A stretch of DNA of 5,781 nucleotides from Actinomycetota bacterium (GTDB taxonomy: Bacteria; Actinomycetota; Humimicrobiia; Humimicrobiales; Humimicrobiaceae): positions 1 to 5,781 of the forward strand of contig JAMCQQ010000001.1 of NCBI GenBank assembly GCA_023379515.1, written 5' to 3'. The position numbers were made by a program, and so were the translations under genes. Below the pieces are notes generated by a model. That model searched no databases. It was not told the origin of the DNA and was given only the letters and a program-made list of their open reading frames with translations. Positions within the stretch are counted from its first letter, which is position 1, and each line of letters opens with the position of its first letter. This document shows, piece by piece, positions 1-5,560 of the stretch.

Positions 1-286
1 CCTTGAGAATAGAATTTTCGGAAGAATTTTTATCGATTAATTTATAATCCTTAATTATCTCAGCCTTGTTTTCAGGACTCATAAATACAACGAGCTTATT
101 CATTTCACTCTGGCGAATTGCATCCGGCACAGCATTTACTATGCCGCCCTGCTGTATGCCGTTATTGACTATATTTGACATATAGTCAGGAAGTGAGAGA
201 TCTGCCATAGCCTGAACAAAAAGCAGCACGATAGCAATTAAAATTAAAGGTATGAATGGCTTTAAATATTTTGCTAATCTAATCAT
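1..286 (-). CDS. ABC exporter, fused permease/ATPase, N-terminal part only (runs off the window)
   Basis: Only the first 95 residues are present, so the ATPase domain is outside the window. The protein begins MIRLAKYLKPFIPLILIAIV: a short basic segment, then one clear membrane helix at about residues 11-27. The stretch MADLSLPDYMSNIVNNGIQQ follows, then a polar region (residues 50-95). This opening is characteristic, from memory of the family, of one half of heterodimeric multidrug-type ABC exporters in Clostridia and relatives, where helix 1 leads into a long extracytoplasmic insert. It would use ATP to export an unidentified small molecule or peptide across the cytoplasmic membrane. The start is the first ATG of the frame; upstream there is only a purine-rich stretch (AAAGAGAAAA) as a weak ribosome-binding site. 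It lies 55 bases after marR on the same strand, so co-transcription and MarR control are likely. A second exporter half-gene is expected further downstream. Family call is good; substrate unknown. Confidence 0.85.
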   Translation of the reverse strand, partial: MIRLAKYLKPFIPLILIAIVLLFVQAMADLSLPDYMSNIVNNGIQQGGIVNAVPDAIRQSEMNKLVVFMSPENKAEIIKDYKLIDKNSSENSILK

Positions 287-341
287 GAAATTTTTTCTCT
301 TTCTTTATTCAATAAACAAAAACGTCAATATCAATAGTCCG

Positions 342-809
342 CTATAATATATCTTTCTTTCTTTCCTGTGTTTTCAATAAGATTTTATCTGCAATTTTAT
401 TGTTGAGCTCACAATATTTTAAAAGTTCATCATCGTCCAGAACGTCAAACAGAGAAGATAGTGTCTTAAAACTTTGATTTTTTATTGAGTCAAATTGATT
501 TTTTGATTTTTCCGATAATTCTATTCTCAAGGTCCTGCGGTCATCAGGACTTCTTCTTCTTAAAAGCAACCCTTTATTAACCAGACCATCAACAATCTGT
601 GTAGCTGCACTGCTTGTTACACCAAGCAAATTGGCAAGATCTTTTATATTTATATTTTTATTCTTCTTAATAAAATACAAAACTACCCATTGTGAGTGCG
701 TTATTGATGCCTCGTCAAAGAAAATATGCATTTCTGCAGCAATTTTACGTTTGATAGCATTAATATTTTCAAGAATTTTTTCTGTCAGTTTCTTTCTGTC
801 ATTACCCAT
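342..809 (-). CDS. MarR-family transcriptional regulator
   Basis: A 155-residue protein of normal MarR length, expected to act as a DNA-binding dimer in the cytoplasm. Residues 1-35 form the N-terminal dimerisation helix. Residues 54-82 are the helix-turn-helix, with LANLLGVTSSAATQIVDGL as the second and recognition helices. Residues 83-99 are the wing, carrying the family's Asp-Arg signature (SPDDRRT, D89-R92). Residues 103-155 form the C-terminal dimerisation helices. The gene precedes an ABC exporter by 55 bases. Its own promoter is covered by palindromic half-sites, so the simplest reading is a repressor of itself and the exporter, released by a ligand. The start ATG (807-809) has no recognisable Shine-Dalgarno sequence in front of it (GAATTGAT-ATG), but no better in-frame start fits the family length. 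It ends with TAG. The ligand cannot be told from sequence. Confidence 0.93.
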   Translation of the reverse strand: MGNDRKKLTEKILENINAIKRKIAAEMHIFFDEASITHSQWVVLYFIKKNKNINIKDLANLLGVTSSAATQIVDGLVNKGLLLRRRSPDDRRTLRIELSEKSKNQFDSIKNQSFKTLSSLFDVLDDDELLKYCELNNKIADKILLKTQERKKDIL

Positions 810-812
810 ATC

Positions 813-859
813 AATTCAATTAACCGAAATAAAGTTAAATCATTAATAAATTCAATTAA
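813..859. repeat. 11-bp direct repeat in the marR leader
   Basis: AATTCAATTAA occurs at 813-823 and again at 849-859, 36 bases apart, between the marR start codon and the operator cluster. In DNA this AT-rich an 11-base repeat may be chance. It could also be a secondary protein site or part of a leader structure. No hairpin or terminator is evident in the leader. Confidence 0.3.
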
Positions 860-863
860 GTTT

Positions 864-910
864 GTTAAGCAGTTAAATAGTTAAGTCTCTTAACATATAA
901 GTATCTTAAC
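864..910. promoter_or_regulatory. Predicted MarR operator: nested inverted GTTAAG/CTTAAC half-sites
   Basis: The core is a perfect palindrome, GTTAAG-TCT-CTTAAC (880-894). A second pair, GTTAAG at 864-869 and CTTAAC at 905-910, shares exactly the same centre (position 887), each 16 bp outside the inner half-site. An imperfect copy (GTTAAA, 872-877) lies between the left pair, so the left side reads as 8-bp spaced repeats. The outer right half-site overlaps the -10 box, and the inner palindrome lies just downstream of the predicted transcription start. MarR proteins bind short AT-rich palindromes of this kind. That this MarR is the one that binds is an inference from adjacency. Confidence 0.65.
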
Positions 911-930
911 TAATAATTTTTATTTGTCAA
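903..930 (-). promoter_or_regulatory. Predicted sigma-70-type promoter for marR and the ABC exporter
   Basis: Reading the minus strand, a perfect TTGACA -35 box (930 to 925) is followed by a 16-base spacer and TAAGAT (908 to 903), which matches TATAAT at four of six positions. The alternative AAGATA with a 17-base spacer overlaps the same spot. Transcription would begin near 896, giving a leader of roughly 85 bases before the marR ATG. The -10 box overlaps one of the MarR-like half-sites (905-910), as expected for an autorepressed promoter. The plus strand has no convincing gene here that would need a divergent promoter. Confidence 0.6.
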
Positions 931-1132
931 GAAGCTATGATAAATTTATTAATGCGGTACTCTGTCATTTTGATAAAGAAAACACACCAAAAATTATAAG
1001 ATTGCATTTAGCAAAAGATGAATTGAATGCTGTATGAAAATTCCGAGAGATATTGGTAGTGATAATAGAAAAATTTGTTAAAATATTTGACTCTACTACC
1101 TTCTCCATAATTAATAGTTCAAAATTATTATT
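931..1132. other. Non-coding or decayed stretch upstream of the marR promoter
   Basis: No intact gene, RNA gene or strong hairpin is visible. The plus-strand frame used by the recombinase remnant at 1133-1271 is open from 894 to a TGA at 1035-1037, then open again to a TGA at 1134-1136. It has no usable start, and its translation (for example FDKENTPKIIRLHLAKDELN) matches no family I recognise. It may be older debris of the same inserted DNA. No clear terminator for the nuclease gene that ends at 1274 was found here. Confidence 0.4.
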
Positions 1133-1271
1133 ATGAATAAATTTCTTAAATTATCTTCAAACAGAAAAAGATGCTGCAAAATCTACAATTCATAAATACA
1201 GGGCTGATATCAAGAAGTTATTTGATTATTTACAGGTTAATGATATTAATGAATTAACCAAAACCATTTAA
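1133..1271 (+). pseudogene. Tyrosine recombinase (phage-type integrase) remnant, N-terminal domain only, frameshifted
   Basis: An ATG at 1133 opens MNKFLK in one frame. After a single-base slip near 1145-1152 the plus strand continues as YLQTEKDAAKSTIHKYRADI, then KKLFDYLQVNDINELTKTI, and stops at TAA 1269-1271. This is the pattern of the SAM-like core-binding domain at the N-terminus of XerC/XerD and phage integrases: a short helix with a conserved 'FL..L..EK..S..TI..Y..DI..F..YL' spacing, then 'i.eit'. The usual domain is about 80-90 residues and the catalytic domain (Arg...His-x-x-Arg...Tyr) should follow; only about 45 residues exist here and no catalytic part follows. The frame without the slip has a TGA just upstream (1134-1136) and no start codon. 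It abuts the nuclease gene tail to tail, with two bases between stop codons. The fragment is a dead gene unless the slip is a sequencing error, and even then it is truncated. Confidence 0.6.
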
Positions 1272-1273
1272 TT

Positions 1274-2929
1274 CTACTTCTTTTGTTCTTCAATTATCAG
1301 TTTAGCTTCTTTTAAATCTATCTTTGCTTTATGACCATGTTTTTCCAATAGTTGTAACAAATTAGAACCATTTAATAGCGTTAAAGGCAATCCTTTAGCA
1401 AACCCATATGCATCTGAACCATAGTCAGCAGTTGTAACTAATATTCCTCTTGTAGCTCCTTCTTTTATTAAAGTTCCGTAAAGGTCACGGACTGCAGACA
1501 CTCCAACAACATTAGTGTATCTTTTTGCTTGAATAACAATCTTACCACCTCTTAAAGGATCAGGGTCAAAAGCTACAGCATCAACTCCCCCATCGCGACT
1601 TGATTGTGTTACTTTAACTTCTCCACCATTTTGGGAGAATTCTTTTTCAAAAATTTCCCTAATTAGATGTTCAAAATCTTCCCAATCCATTGCAGCAATA
1701 TTTTGTGAATTATCTATATTTTTTATTACATCATAAGAGGAAATAAATCTTTTATCATCTTTATTCATTTGTAAAATCGGAGCTATAGGCGTTGTTGTAT
1801 GAAGTTTTGCACTGCTTACACCTTTTAAACCTTTAAAACATTCTTTAGGATTAATTTTTTCAAGATTTATTGATAGAAACTCTTCTTTTGATGCTTGAAC
1901 AGATAAAATACATAATGTGACATCTTTCCCTGTCTTTTTATCTATGGTTTCTATCCAACCATTGAATACTACTGCTTCTATAGTGTTTACATAATCGGAT
2001 TTATAAATATCGTAGATAATTTTTAAAGAAACCTGGTATAAAAAACTATCATAAATTTCCTTTAATTCACTATCTGATATATACGATTCTTCAAGTATTT
2101 TTTTTAGTTTATTAAATTTTACTTCTTTTAATTTCGGGATGTTTTCTAACTCAGGTAATTTAAAGTCTATTATTAAAATTTTATTTTCATTATTTAGATC
2201 TATAGTAAAATCTTTTTTAAAGTCTTTAGGGTAATAAGATTTTGATAAAATTAACTCAATAAACTCGTTAATAGCAGAAGGGTCTTTAGATTCATATTTT
2301 GCTTTCTTTTTATCAATCAATTCATTTTCTTTATTTTGATTTATATAAAATCCTTTTTCTTTTTCTCCCCATGTAGCTAGATTTTCCTTATATTTCTGTT
2401 CAATCCAATTATTTGCATTGACTTTTGAGTTATACTCTTTAAGAGCCTCAATATATTGTTCTTCAGCAATTTTATTTTTTTGTTCCAGTTTACTTTTAAT
2501 CATTTTATCTATAAGGCCAATTTTTGGAGCAAAATCCTTTAATTCAGGTTTTATTTCTATTTCTTTCCTGTCATGGGGTAACTTTTTTATTGGTTTTGGT
2601 TCACTAAATTTAGATTTATCTTTAAGAATATCAAAAGTAATTGGGGGCCTGATTAAAGAATCTTTTAAAAAATTTCTAATGTTATTTATTTTTATTTTTG
2701 CATTTTCTGTTTCTTCTTCTGCTTTTTGGATTTGACCTTCTATAAACTCTTGCTGCTTAATTTTTCCCTGTTCTTTTCGTTCAGTCTCTAATTTCTTATT
2801 ATACATTTCAGCCCATTGATGTAATTGTGTATTAGCTTTCTGATCTACCTCATATTGAGTTTCACCTCTTACAATTTTATATTTATTTAATCCATCATGC
2901 CTAATTTCTCTTTGATAATAATATTTCAT
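1274..2929 (-). CDS. Mrr-type restriction endonuclease-like protein with a long N-terminal region
   Basis: A 551-residue cytoplasmic protein, predicted to cleave DNA. The C-terminal 140 residues are a clear Mrr_cat (PD-(D/E)xK fold) nuclease: MDWEDFEHLIREIF (414-427) with E420, RDGGVDAVAFD (445-455) with catalytic D450, IVIQAKRY (464-471) with the Q-x-K pair Q467/K469, then GTLIKEGATRGILVTTADYG and LTLLNGSNLLQLLEKHG. All key residues are present. Residues 1-30 are an aromatic, basic head. Residues 40-90 and 140-210 are highly charged, Lys/Glu-rich helix, probably coiled coil. Residues 225-410 look like a separate folded domain of unknown role. No methylase, specificity subunit or helicase lies beside it, so it is an orphan enzyme. 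A modification-dependent (type IV) or other anti-phage role is inferred, not shown. The start is set by a perfect GGAGG six bases before this ATG; an ATG 60 bases upstream has no such site. It is probably transcribed on its own. Confidence 0.88.
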   Translation of the reverse strand: MKYYYQREIRHDGLNKYKIVRGETQYEVDQKANTQLHQWAEMYNKKLETERKEQGKIKQQEFIEGQIQKAEEETENAKIKINNIRNFLKDSLIRPPITFDILKDKSKFSEPKPIKKLPHDRKEIEIKPELKDFAPKIGLIDKMIKSKLEQKNKIAEEQYIEALKEYNSKVNANNWIEQKYKENLATWGEKEKGFYINQNKENELIDKKKAKYESKDPSAINEFIELILSKSYYPKDFKKDFTIDLNNENKILIIDFKLPELENIPKLKEVKFNKLKKILEESYISDSELKEIYDSFLYQVSLKIIYDIYKSDYVNTIEAVVFNGWIETIDKKTGKDVTLCILSVQASKEEFLSINLEKINPKECFKGLKGVSSAKLHTTTPIAPILQMNKDDKRFISSYDVIKNIDNSQNIAAMDWEDFEHLIREIFEKEFSQNGGEVKVTQSSRDGGVDAVAFDPDPLRGGKIVIQAKRYTNVVGVSAVRDLYGTLIKEGATRGILVTTADYGSDAYGFAKGLPLTLLNGSNLLQLLEKHGHKAKIDLKEAKLIIEEQKK

Positions 2930-2935
2930 AATAAT

Positions 2936-2940
2936 CCTCC
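2936..2940 (-). promoter_or_regulatory. Strong Shine-Dalgarno site that fixes the Mrr-type nuclease start
   Basis: On the minus strand GGAGG is followed by the six-base spacer ATTATT and the ATG at 2929-2927. It is the only textbook site in the window and decides between this start and the longer frame beginning at 2989, which would add 20 mostly hydrophobic residues and has no ribosome-binding site. Confidence 0.85.
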
Positions 2941-3209
2941 AAATAAAAAAATATAAATTTATTGCCCAGATGAGTAACAATAATTTCATTCTGTTTAATA
3001 AGTATATGCCTTTTTGATTTCATTTAAAAAACTTATAAAAAATATTGCTTTAATTATCTTATAAAAGTTATTTTTTGTCTTATAATCAAACCAAATAATC
3101 CGACCTTGCAAAATTTTTGATTTTCCTATGGAATACTACTATGCTAAGCAATATTTTTTTGATTAATTAGAGTATTTTTAATACTAAAATTTGTTCTTTT
3201 AACATGCAT

Positions 3210-3290
3210 TTTTAAGTATTTTTAGAAGTTGCAAATAAAGAAATAGAAATGGAATTAGCCTAAGCTATTATAGACCAAAAATACTTAAAA
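3210..3290. repeat. 14-bp perfect inverted repeat with a 53-base interior
   Basis: TTTTAAGTATTTTT (3210-3223) is the exact reverse complement of AAAAATACTTAAAA (3277-3290). The arms are AT-rich but share an off-composition core (AAGTA/TACTT). The loop is too long for an ordinary terminator. No target-site duplication is visible outside the arms, so a miniature transposable element is possible but unsupported. A structured RNA, a protein-binding pair or chance are the alternatives. Confidence 0.5.
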
Positions 3291-3298
3291 GATTTAAG
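3277..3298 (-). terminator. Possible weak intrinsic terminator of the tetR-radical SAM unit
   Basis: Reading the minus strand past the radical SAM stop codon, CTTAAA-TCT-TTTAAG (3298 to 3284) forms a six-pair hairpin directly followed by TATTTTT. It begins 28 bases after the stop, a typical distance. The stem is all A-T apart from one G-C pair, so its strength is doubtful. The T-run is also the right arm of the 14-bp inverted repeat, so the two structures would compete. Confidence 0.35.
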
Positions 3299-3326
3299 CT
3301 TGCGATAAGACACATATAAATTAATT

Positions 3327-4829
3327 CTATCTAAAATAATTATTATACTGTTTGGCCCATGCAAATGTTTTAAAATGCAGCAAGCCGAGAGGTAAACCTA
3401 TAGCATAAGGCAGGAGACCCGGTCTTTTAAATATGCTCCACCAAATTAATTTCCAATAATAATGTCTGCCTTTTTCCCATACTCCCAGAAGCCATATTGA
3501 TGAAAATAAACCCCTTACATGATAAAAACTAACTTTTGAATGTCTTAATCTTTTAGGCTTATATTCACGTAAGAATGTTTTTATCCTGGCATAATAAAAC
3601 CTTGGTGAATAAATGGTAGTTAATACGTTATTATAACCATCGATAAGCTTATTGGCATTCATCACAGGAATAAAGTTCAATTCAGAAAGTCCCCTGTTAC
3701 TGTTTGAACTTTTTTCAACCAGCCTGTTGGTTTTTTTCAGCCTCTCGTATAACCTGCTTTTTGGAGATACGTTTAAAAGTCCGACCATGGCTACAATAAT
3801 TCCGCTTTTCTGGATGAAATTGATCTGATTTTGAAACACAGTTTCTTTATCACTGTCAAATCCAAGTATGAATCCGGCATTAACCTCAAAACCCATATTT
3901 TGGATTTTCTTTACAGATTCAAGCAAATTACTGTTTTTATTCTGATATTTACCGCATTCTTCAAGACAGTCAGGATCCGGTGTTTCTATTCCTATAAAAA
4001 CTGTAGCGAATCCCGCGTCTATCATTAACTTCATTAATTTGGAATCATCGGCAAAATTGATTGAAACTTGTGTGCTCAGAATAAAGGGAAAATTTTTCTT
4101 TTTTTGCCACGCCGCTATTGCGGGCAGATATTCATTTTTAATTATTGCTTTTTGACCGATAAAATTGTCATCTGCAAAGAATACTCCTGCTCTCCAGTTT
4201 AAGTTATATAAAGACTCCAGTTCGGCAATTAATTGTTCCTTACTTTTTATCCTTGGTTTTCTTCCGTTAAGATGCACTACGTCACAAAACTCACAATCAA
4301 ACGGACAACCTCTCGAAAGCTGTATGCAAATGGAATTATAGTTTGATAAATTTGCAAGATTCCATTGTGGAACAGGAGTATTTTTTATATCAGGAAATTT
4401 TTCACTGGAATATATCTTTTTGAACTCGCCATTTTTAAGGTCATCAATGAGACCCGGAAGGATATCTTCCGCTTCTCCAAGGACAATAACATCCGCATCA
4501 GAAAATTCTTCAAAACCGTTGGCAAACAAGGATCCCCCGACCACAACTGTTTTACCCATTTTATGGGCTATGTTTATAATCTTGCGGGTTGATCTTTTTT
4601 GGCCTATTATTGCACTTATAAAAACATAGTCGGCCCATTTAATATGATCTTCTCTTAAGTTTTCACAATTTAAATCAATTAATTTTTGTTCCCATTCCCC
4701 GGGAAGCATCGCTGCAACGGTCAAAAGCCCCAGTGGAGGATATGCGGCTTTCTTGCCTAATAACTTGAAGACTTTTTTAGGATTAAAAAAAGCATCTTCA
4801 TATTCCGGATAAATTAATAAAATCTTCAT
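3327..4829 (-). CDS. Cobalamin-binding radical SAM enzyme, DUF4070 type
   Basis: A 500-residue enzyme with three parts. Residues 1-140 are a B12-binding Rossmann-like domain (MKILLIYPEYED at the start, TVVVGGSLFANGFEEFSDAD at 94-113, VLGEAED at 116-122) without the classical Asp-x-His-x-x-Gly motif. Residues 165-360 are the radical SAM barrel with the iron-sulfur motif CPFDCEFC (C175, C179, C182) and VFIGIETP (277-284). Residues 360-500 are the DUF4070-type tail, ending in a Trp/aromatic-rich hydrophobic stretch (440-490) that suggests membrane or lipid contact. Such enzymes use cobalamin and S-adenosylmethionine, often to methylate unactivated carbons; the hopanoid C-2 methylase HpnP shares this architecture. 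The substrate here is unknown. The start follows AAAGAGA six bases upstream and begins at the conserved MKILLIYP; a longer frame from 4889 would overlap tetR and add 20 residues with no family match. It lies 35 bases after tetR and is probably co-transcribed. Confidence 0.88.
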   Translation of the reverse strand: MKILLIYPEYEDAFFNPKKVFKLLGKKAAYPPLGLLTVAAMLPGEWEQKLIDLNCENLREDHIKWADYVFISAIIGQKRSTRKIINIAHKMGKTVVVGGSLFANGFEEFSDADVIVLGEAEDILPGLIDDLKNGEFKKIYSSEKFPDIKNTPVPQWNLANLSNYNSICIQLSRGCPFDCEFCDVVHLNGRKPRIKSKEQLIAELESLYNLNWRAGVFFADDNFIGQKAIIKNEYLPAIAAWQKKKNFPFILSTQVSINFADDSKLMKLMIDAGFATVFIGIETPDPDCLEECGKYQNKNSNLLESVKKIQNMGFEVNAGFILGFDSDKETVFQNQINFIQKSGIIVAMVGLLNVSPKSRLYERLKKTNRLVEKSSNSNRGLSELNFIPVMNANKLIDGYNNVLTTIYSPRFYYARIKTFLREYKPKRLRHSKVSFYHVRGLFSSIWLLGVWEKGRHYYWKLIWWSIFKRPGLLPYAIGLPLGLLHFKTFAWAKQYNNYFR

Positions 4830-4864
4830 AAAAAATCTCTTTTCTATTTTTATAATTAAAGTTT

Positions 4865-5446
4865 TTATAAAAGAAAAAACATTATGCATTCTTTGGCAAA
4901 GCTTTCCCAGTCTTCTCCTTCAGGATCAATCAAGCCCTGGATAAGCAAGCCTACGGTCAGTGCAAACAATATACGTGAAGCTTTTCTGGGATCATATTTT
5001 TTCAAAACATCTGCTTCCATTCCTTCCTGAATAATGCCCGAAAAAAAATCAAGATAGTCCTTATATGATTGTTTTACTAAATTGCCCATTAAAGGATCCG
5101 ATATTCCCTTAATAAAAAATTTCAAAAAAATTGATATTTGATTGATCTCTTTTTCAAAATAAGGTCTTATTTTGTGAGGGAGATTTATAAATATCGAGTT
5201 AAAATCTTTGGATTCCTGTTTTGCAGATTCCAGAATATTTCCAATTTTTTGCATCCACTGATTTAAAAGCTCAAGCAGTAAATCTTGTTTTGCATTGAAA
5301 TGATAATAAAAAGCACCTTTTGTTATGCCGGCTTTCTCACATATTTCATCTACACCTGTCAATTCGTAATCTTTGGATGAGAAACAAAGCATTGCTGCTT
5401 CTAGAATTTTATTTTTTGTCTCTCTGCTTTTTTCATCTATGTTCAT
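4865..5446 (-). CDS. TetR/AcrR-family transcriptional regulator
   Basis: A 193-residue protein of typical TetR length. Residues 8-55 form the N-terminal DNA-binding domain, with the helix-turn-helix GVDEICEKAGITKGAFYYHF (31-50), whose 'AG.TKGAFYYHF..K..L' pattern is diagnostic. Residues 60-190 are the helical ligand-binding and dimerisation domain, which varies too much to predict the inducer. It most likely represses its own promoter and thereby the radical SAM gene 35 bases downstream. The start ATG (5444-5446) has no Shine-Dalgarno sequence (the upstream bases are ACAATAAAT), so translation may be weak or from a very short leader. The choice still fits, as the conserved helix 1 begins at about residue 8. 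It ends with TAA. Confidence 0.94.
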   Translation of the reverse strand: MNIDEKSRETKNKILEAAMLCFSSKDYELTGVDEICEKAGITKGAFYYHFNAKQDLLLELLNQWMQKIGNILESAKQESKDFNSIFINLPHKIRPYFEKEINQISIFLKFFIKGISDPLMGNLVKQSYKDYLDFFSGIIQEGMEADVLKKYDPRKASRILFALTVGLLIQGLIDPEGEDWESFAKECIMFFLL

Positions 5447-5501
5447 ATTTATTGTATATTAAGTATATTATATTTATTATATTTATATTACATATTACAT
5501 G
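5447..5501 (-). promoter_or_regulatory. Probable tetR promoter region, boxes uncertain
   Basis: The minus strand contains two TATAAT hexamers (5481-5476 and 5472-5467) in the right place for -10 boxes; the nearer one would leave a leader of only about 15 bases. Neither has a recognisable -35 box 16-18 bases upstream. The DNA is almost pure A and T, so such hexamers arise by chance. A near-palindrome TATATT-A-AGTATA (5455-5467) between these boxes and the start could be a TetR operator, but it is weak. Confidence 0.3.
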
Positions 5502-5541
5502 TATATTTATGCTTCTCACATTATATTTATATTTCTCACAT
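5502..5541. repeat. Two tandem 20-bp repeats upstream of tetR
   Basis: The 20-base unit at 5502-5521 is repeated immediately at 5522-5541 with 18 of 20 bases identical. On the minus strand each unit starts with ATGTGAGAA. The period of about two helical turns puts both copies on the same face of the DNA, which fits paired protein-binding sites. They lie 56-95 bases upstream of the tetR start codon and 20 bases downstream of the ispE stop. Confidence 0.7.
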
Positions 5542-5560
5542 AAAAAATTCTTTATTTATA

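Larger units (their letters stand above)
2941..3326. other. Intergenic region upstream of the nuclease gene; no intact gene
   Basis: Very AT-rich. It should hold the nuclease promoter, but in such biased DNA no -35/-10 pair stands out; TTGTTA followed by TTTATA at a 17-base spacing (minus strand, about 2975 to 2945) is a weak candidate. A small perfect hairpin, AGTATT-TTT-AATACT, sits at 3171-3185. The part next to the radical SAM gene carries a 14-bp inverted repeat and a possible terminator, listed separately. On the plus strand, 3225-3305 translates to coding-like pieces (EVANKEIEMELA, stop, AIIDQKYLKDLSLR, stop) that I cannot assign to a family. Confidence 0.5.

Noticed and set aside
965..1108. 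A 47-codon minus-strand reading frame beginning MEKVVESNILTNF.
   Set aside because: It has no ribosome-binding site and no recognisable domain, and it overlaps the decayed plus-strand stretch.
1035..1136. In-frame TGA codons between open stretches, suggesting TGA recoding.
   Set aside because: None of the five complete or 3'-complete genes contains an internal TGA, and TGG encodes Trp throughout. The stops mark decayed DNA.
2418..2735. A plus-strand reading frame of 105 codons, rich in Leu, Ile, Ser and Phe, inside the nuclease gene.
   Set aside because: It is antisense to a well-supported gene, and its apparent hydrophobicity is the complement of Lys/Glu-rich codons.
2930..2989. A 20-residue hydrophobic extension of the nuclease (MKLLLLIWAINLYFFIW...), which would look like a membrane anchor.
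   Set aside because: The ATG at 2989 has no ribosome-binding site, whereas the internal ATG at 2929 follows a perfect GGAGG. The extension is best read as translated leader DNA.
4365..4629. Two overlapping plus-strand frames opposite the radical SAM gene, and a similar one at 3831-4028.
   Set aside because: All are antisense to the conserved enzyme, with no ribosome-binding sites and no family likeness.
4830..4889. A 20-residue extension of the radical SAM protein starting inside the tetR gene.
   Set aside because: The family begins with the MKILLIYP strand of the B12-binding domain, which starts at 4829 behind a usable AAAGAGA site; the extension has no such support.
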